Assembly (NCBI GenBank): GCA_007121375.1
Contig: SKLX01000036.1
Span: 1-33,603, forward strand
Length of the DNA stretch: 33,603 nt
Source of the DNA: Bacillota bacterium
Lineage (GTDB): Bacteria; Bacillota; Dethiobacteria; SKNC01
Direction: 5' to 3'
Positions within the stretch are counted from its first letter, which is position 1. Each line of letters begins with the position of its first letter. Made by a program: the position numbers and the translations under genes. The notes under the pieces were generated by a model. It was not told the origin of the DNA. It worked only from the letters and a program-made list of their open reading frames with translations, and did no database searches. Positions 28,752 to 33,603 of this stretch are shown piece by piece.

Positions 28752-30230
28752 TCAACACTGTGTATTTTTTGTTAAGTTATGGAGGGTATTTTGTAAGCGG
28801 TTTGCCACCTTTTCCCGGCCCAGGAGGATAATTAGGCTTTGCAGGTCCGGTCCCTGAAGGGTTCCGGTCAGGCCAACCCGAACGGGTTGAAAAAGTTTTT
28901 TGCCCCCTGCTCCCAGCTCTTTCCCAATTCTTTTGAAAATACCTTTTATGGTTTCCTTATCCCAGCTTTCTACCTGGATACATTCCTCCCTGAACCGCTG
29001 GACTATCTGCCGGGCTTGTTCATCTTCCAGCATTTCAGCTCCTTCTGGAGAAAGCTCTTCTATTTCATCACCAAAAAATACCTTGATATGGGTAACCACC
29101 TGGCTCACATACTCCAGCTGCTCCTGGAGCAGGGCGATTACTTCCTTCAGCCACTGATAATCCTGGGAACTGATTTTTTCATCAACCAACCCTTCCTCCT
29201 GGAGATAGGGGATAGCCATATCCCTAATTCTTTCCGGAGAACTTTCCCTGATATATTCTCCATTCATCCAGTTTAACTTTCTGAAATTGAAAACGGCAGC
29301 GCTTCTGGAAACCCGCTCCAGGGAAAACTCTTCCACTAATTCATGAAGGGTAAACATTTCCCTTTCCCCTTCGGGAGCCCAACCTAAAAGGGCCAGGAAG
29401 TTAACCAGGGCTTCAGGAAGGTATCCCATTTTTCGATACTGGCTTATGGCGGTAGCCCCATGCCTTTTACTCATCTTGGTCCGATCTTCTCCAAGTATAA
29501 GGGAAATATGGGCAAAAGAAGTCATCTTAAAGCCCAAAGCCCGGTAGATCATCATTTGGCGGGGAGTATTGGAAAGATGTTCCTCCCCCCTGATCACATG
29601 GGTTATCTCCATAAGGGCATCATCTATAACTACAGCAAAGTTATAGGTGGGCATACCGTCAGACCTGACCAGGATAAAATCCCCGATGCCATCGCTTTCA
29701 AAATTTACCCTGCCTCGAATCAGGTCTTCTACGGTAATAGTTTCCCCCCAGGTAACCTTAAAACGGACTACCGGTTTTCTTCCTTCTTCTCTGAGCTTAT
29801 CCCTTTCTGCCTGGGTTAAGTCCCTGCATTTACCCAGGTAACGGGGCATCTCCCCTTTTTTCCGGAGAGACTCCCTTTCCTCTTCCAGCTCTTCTTCAGT
29901 ACAGAAGCAGTAATAAGCTTTTCCTTCCTCCAGGAGTCTTTTCCAGTAGGAATCATATATCTCCAGCCTTTCCCTCTGCCTGTAGGGACCTTTTTCACCT
30001 CCCACCTGGATCCCTTCGTCCCAATCCAGGCCCATCCACTTTAAATCCTCCAGTATGACCTCCTCGGAAACCAGGTTGGAACGTTCCACATCTGTATCCT
30101 CTATTCTGACTATAAAATCCCCCTGGCGCTTCCTGGCAAAAAGCCAGTTAAACAGTGCAGATCGGGCCCCTCCAATGTGAAGGGGACCCGTGGGGCTTGG
30201 TGCAAACCTGACTCTTATTTTATCACTCAC
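28752..30230 (-). CDS. gltX: Glutamyl-tRNA synthetase
   Basis: 492 aa; VRFAPSPTGPLHIGGARSALFNWLFAR, RTKMSKRHGATAISQY. Confidence 0.98.
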   Translation of the reverse strand: MSDKIRVRFAPSPTGPLHIGGARSALFNWLFARKRQGDFIVRIEDTDVERSNLVSEEVILEDLKWMGLDWDEGIQVGGEKGPYRQRERLEIYDSYWKRLLEEGKAYYCFCTEEELEEERESLRKKGEMPRYLGKCRDLTQAERDKLREEGRKPVVRFKVTWGETITVEDLIRGRVNFESDGIGDFILVRSDGMPTYNFAVVIDDALMEITHVIRGEEHLSNTPRQMMIYRALGFKMTSFAHISLILGEDRTKMSKRHGATAISQYRKMGYLPEALVNFLALLGWAPEGEREMFTLHELVEEFSLERVSRSAAVFNFRKLNWMNGEYIRESSPERIRDMAIPYLQEEGLVDEKISSQDYQWLKEVIALLQEQLEYVSQVVTHIKVFFGDEIEELSPEGAEMLEDEQARQIVQRFREECIQVESWDKETIKGIFKRIGKELGAGGKKLFQPVRVGLTGTLQGPDLQSLIILLGREKVANRLQNTLHNLTKNTQC

Positions 30231-30249
30231 AACTGCTTTTCCTCCTTCA

Positions 30250-31113
30250 TTAATTCCTGAGCATTTCCAGCAGATTATCCAGGAGATTGCTTAACCATTC
30301 AAAGATCACTTCCAGCCATCCCCTTACTTCAGGATGATCTTCAATGAATCTCTGAAACTGGTCCCTTACATCCTGCATGGAAATATCCAGGTAGCTTATC
30401 CTTTCCATCATCTCTACTATTTTTTCTACCTGTTCATCGGTAAGATTCAGATCTATCTGCTGGGATATATTGATAACTATATCCCTTATCTGGTCCGAAT
30501 CCCTCAGCTGCTGCCTGATAACCTCCTCTTTAACCTTCCAGAAAAGCTCTGAAACCTTATCCTTTTCACCTGTTTCCTCAGAGAGTTCACCCATTAGGTA
30601 AAGCTCCTGATGGGCCGTTTCCTTTTGATCCTCGGAAATCCCCTCTCCCGTTGCCTCTTCAAAGGCTTTTATCATCCCCGTTAAGGCAGCTGTCCCGGAA
30701 ACAGGGAAGGGAGCCGCCGCCACAACCTGGGCATCATGGACTCCTGCCGTTACCAGGGCATTGGCATACATGGATTCGGTAACCCAGGTAATGTTGTGGG
30801 TCCTGACCTCCAGGCCTTCCCCGTCAGGTAAAATTTCCAGGTAGGCAGACGAAATTGCCCGGGTACCCAGTTCTGCGGGGGTAGCCACATCCCTCAAATA
30901 ATGATATTCCTCTTCGTTAGTAACCGTCAAGATTTCCACTTCATCTTCCCTCACTCCAAAATAGGAAAGCATTTCTTCCCTATGAGCAGAAGAAAGATCC
31001 TCCCCCAGGGTTACCACAATTCTATCTTCCCCCTGGGCGCCGACGGGTAAAGCTAAAGAAAACAGCAGTAAAAAAATCAATGCAGTTCCAACAATCTTCC
31101 TCACGTTCTTCAA
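30250..31113 (-). CDS. DUF1002 family secreted protein (YpuA-like)
   Basis: 287 aa with signal peptide; VTLGEDLSSAHREEMLSYFGV, NITWVTESMYANALVTAGVHDAQVVAAAPFPVSGTAALTGMIKAFE. Confidence 0.85.
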   Translation of the reverse strand: MKNVRKIVGTALIFLLLFSLALPVGAQGEDRIVVTLGEDLSSAHREEMLSYFGVREDEVEILTVTNEEEYHYLRDVATPAELGTRAISSAYLEILPDGEGLEVRTHNITWVTESMYANALVTAGVHDAQVVAAAPFPVSGTAALTGMIKAFEEATGEGISEDQKETAHQELYLMGELSEETGEKDKVSELFWKVKEEVIRQQLRDSDQIRDIVINISQQIDLNLTDEQVEKIVEMMERISYLDISMQDVRDQFQRFIEDHPEVRGWLEVIFEWLSNLLDNLLEMLRN

Positions 31114-31163
31114 CCTCCCATTGTTTTGTAATTATAAAAGCTCCCCAAAGGGAGAAAATACCC

Positions 31164-31646
31164 TTACTCATAAAGGGATGATACCAGGGCTATGGCCTGG
31201 GCACCTATTCCTTCTTCCCGGCCCAGGGAACCCAACCTTTCTGTGGTAGTGGCCTTAACATTAACGTCCTCTGGTTCCACCTCCAGGGTAGAAGATATGT
31301 TAGAAATCATTTGGGGTATAAAGGGAGCCAGCCTGGGTTTTTGGGCGATTATAACCGAGTCTACATTAACCACAACGAATCCCTTTTTCCGTACCAGTTT
31401 GATAACCCGGGCCAGGAGCAATATACTAGAAATATCCCGGTATTCTTCCTCTGAGTCAGGAAAATGACGGCCAATGTCTCCTTCTCCTACTGCCCCCAGG
31501 AGAGCATCCATAAGGGCATGTATGAGAACATCTGCATCCGAGTGACCCCACAAGCCGTGGGAATGGGGAATATTTACCCCGCCAATAATAAGGGTCCTTC
31601 CTTCAACTAAAGGATGAACATCGTAACCAATTCCTACCCTCACCAC
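31164..31646 (-). CDS. ispF: 2-C-methyl-D-erythritol 2,4-cyclodiphosphate synthase
   Basis: 160 aa; GIGYDVHPLVEGRTLIIGGVNIPHSHGLWGHSDADVLIHALMDALLGA. Confidence 0.98.
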   Translation of the reverse strand: MVRVGIGYDVHPLVEGRTLIIGGVNIPHSHGLWGHSDADVLIHALMDALLGAVGEGDIGRHFPDSEEEYRDISSILLLARVIKLVRKKGFVVVNVDSVIIAQKPRLAPFIPQMISNISSTLEVEPEDVNVKATTTERLGSLGREEGIGAQAIALVSSLYE

Positions 31647-31655
31647 TTAACCCCC

Positions 31656-32336
31656 TTACTCCCCCTTCAAAAAAGCTTCAGCTACAGCCAGATCGTCAGG
31701 AGTTGTAACCTTGATATTATTATAGCTTCCTTTAACTATCTTGACAGGCTTTCCTTCTTCCTCAATTAGAGAAGCATCATCGGTACCTTTAAACCCTGAT
31801 TGTTCTGCTTTTTGGTATGCGTCAAGAATCAAAGGGAATAAAAAAGCCTGGGGAGTCTGCACCGACCAGAGGGTTTCCCGGGAAGGCGTGTCCACTACAA
31901 ACCCTTCCTCATTAACCTTTTTGATGGTATCCTTTACTGGAACAGCGGCAATAGCTGCCCCAAAACGATAAGCAAAACTCACCACATCACCTATCATTTC
32001 CCGGGAAACAAAGGGCCGTGCCCCATCGTGAACAACCACCATTTCCGTTTCTGGAGAAAGGATTTTTAATGCATTATAAACAGAATCCTGCCTTTCCCTA
32101 CCTCCCGAAACAATCCTAACTCTATCAAGGAAACCATAAGGTATTAACACTTCTTCCCGGCAGTAATCCTCTTCTCCAGGAGCTACAACCAGTATCAATT
32201 CTTTAAAGGGGTACTGGAAAAGCCTGGTTAAAGTATGGACTAAAAGTGGTTTCCCTGCCAGTTGAAGATACTGCTTGTTAACCTCCTGGCCCATCCTCCT
32301 TCCCCTGCCCGCAGCGGCAATAATTCCTGCTTCCAA
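31656..32336 (-). CDS. ispD: 2-C-methyl-D-erythritol 4-phosphate cytidylyltransferase
   Basis: 226 aa; IIAAAGRGRRMGQEVNKQYLQLAGKPLLVHTL, VVVHDGARPFV. Confidence 0.97.
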   Translation of the reverse strand: MEAGIIAAAGRGRRMGQEVNKQYLQLAGKPLLVHTLTRLFQYPFKELILVVAPGEEDYCREEVLIPYGFLDRVRIVSGGRERQDSVYNALKILSPETEMVVVHDGARPFVSREMIGDVVSFAYRFGAAIAAVPVKDTIKKVNEEGFVVDTPSRETLWSVQTPQAFLFPLILDAYQKAEQSGFKGTDDASLIEEEGKPVKIVKGSYNNIKVTTPDDLAVAEAFLKGE

Positions 32337-33452
32337 CTATTTCACCTCGTTAAAATATTTCTCCATATAAGCTTTGGGTCGGGCAAAGATCATTCTCCCG
32401 GCAGCAGTCTGTAAAACACTGGTAACCACCACATCTACCTTTTCCATCATATAATTTTTGCCGCCATCTACCACAATCATGGTACCATCATCCAGGTATC
32501 CTATCCCCTGGCCTGATTCCTTGCCGTCTTTAATTATTTGCACCTTCATTTCTTCTCCCGGCAAAAGAATAGGCTTGATAGAGTTTGCCAGCTCATTTAT
32601 ATTAAGGACAGGGACTCCCTGGAGCTCACATACCTTGTTAAGATTGTAATCATTTGTGATAACTTTCCCATTTAATTTTTTAGCTAACTTCACCAGCTTA
32701 CTATCTACTTCTGCAATATCTTCAAAATCCTGTTCTTCAATCCGTACCGGGATACTTAATTCCTTTTGCATCTTGTTTAAAATATCTAAACCGCGACGAC
32801 CGCGGTTTCTCTTCAGTACATCAGAGGAATCGGCAATATGTCGAAGTTCTTCCAGGACAAACCCCGGAATAATTAAAACTCCCTCTATAAATCCCGTTTT
32901 ACAAATGTCTGCAATCCTGCCGTCTATTATAACACTGGTATCCAAAACCTTAAAAGTTTTTTCTGCAAAGGGCTCTTCCCCCTTATTCTGACGGGAAAAC
33001 AGATTAGCAATAAAAGAAAACTCATCTTTGCGGTTGGTAGCCACACTGACCCCCATATAACCCAGTATTAAAGTTACAGCCAGGGAAAGATAAACACCAA
33101 TCCAGGGAATTCTATATATACCAATGCCCAATAAAGCTGCTATAAAAAGACCTACTATTAAACCCATCACTCCTACTACTATATCTTGGGTTGGGATTAC
33201 CCTTAACTTTCCTTCCATCCACGAATTAAACTGGATAACATAGCCAATAATCATGGGAGTAAAAATATAAAATATGATACCAAATACAGAACCTCCCAAT
33301 ATGGACACACTTATACTGGCAGCATTTATACCTGTTTGTGTTAAATTGAAAGTTGAAACTGCCGTCAATGCATTAAAGCCCGCATTAAATGCCTGGTAGC
33401 CAAGGATAAATCCAATTAAAAAGGCAGCAATTCTAAGTATTTTTTGAGCCAC
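32337..33452 (-). CDS. yacL: PIN/TRAM domain membrane protein (YacL family)
   Basis: 371 aa; N-terminal TM segments, KVLDTSVIIDGRIADICKTGFIEG (PIN), C-terminal TRAM-like region; upstream of ispD as in Bacillus. Confidence 0.93.
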   Translation of the reverse strand: MAQKILRIAAFLIGFILGYQAFNAGFNALTAVSTFNLTQTGINAASISVSILGGSVFGIIFYIFTPMIIGYVIQFNSWMEGKLRVIPTQDIVVGVMGLIVGLFIAALLGIGIYRIPWIGVYLSLAVTLILGYMGVSVATNRKDEFSFIANLFSRQNKGEEPFAEKTFKVLDTSVIIDGRIADICKTGFIEGVLIIPGFVLEELRHIADSSDVLKRNRGRRGLDILNKMQKELSIPVRIEEQDFEDIAEVDSKLVKLAKKLNGKVITNDYNLNKVCELQGVPVLNINELANSIKPILLPGEEMKVQIIKDGKESGQGIGYLDDGTMIVVDGGKNYMMEKVDVVVTSVLQTAAGRMIFARPKAYMEKYFNEVK

Positions 33453-33603
33453 TTAAATTTTCACCTCCTTTTCAAGAAAATACAAAAAATTACTTAGCTA
33501 ATTTATTATAACTTATATAAATAACCAAATTCAAGCCAGATTATGTATTAAGGAAAGGAAACAATTAATAATATTAACATATCTAGTCTTTATGTCTATA
33601 GAC

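Overview
Firmicute-type (spore-former) chromosomal window, mostly conserved core genome. Left part: bioY with a putative BirA operator; a D-2-hydroxyacid dehydrogenase; rnhA; a LarA/DUF2088 protein; and a gerKA-gerKB-gerKC spore germinant-receptor operon ending in a small membrane ORF (68 aa, candidate D-subunit). Right part, almost all on the minus strand, has a B. subtilis-like order: yacL, ispD, ispF, DUF1002, gltX, T-box, cysE, cysS, thyX, rlmB, yacP, sigH, six tRNAs, rpmG, secE, nusG, rplK, rplA, L10 leader, rplJ, rplL, then rplU, prp, rpmA, obgE, nadD, an RRM gene, yqeK, rsfS, leuS, comEA. The accessory part is a ~2.8 kb AT-richer island (about 8140-10948). It is flanked by a 182-bp direct repeat (7958-8139 and 10949-11130, 7 mismatches by hand alignment). 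It holds broken, rearranged tyrosine-recombinase fragments and a PemK/MazF toxin-antitoxin pair. The repeat consists of the 3' end of the small germination gene plus the last codons of comEA. This geometry resembles integration that displaces a gene's 3' end, as with e14 in E. coli icd, and it is the most interesting structure here. I found no CRISPR array and no clear novel multigene system. All family calls come from motif recognition by eye, with no database search.
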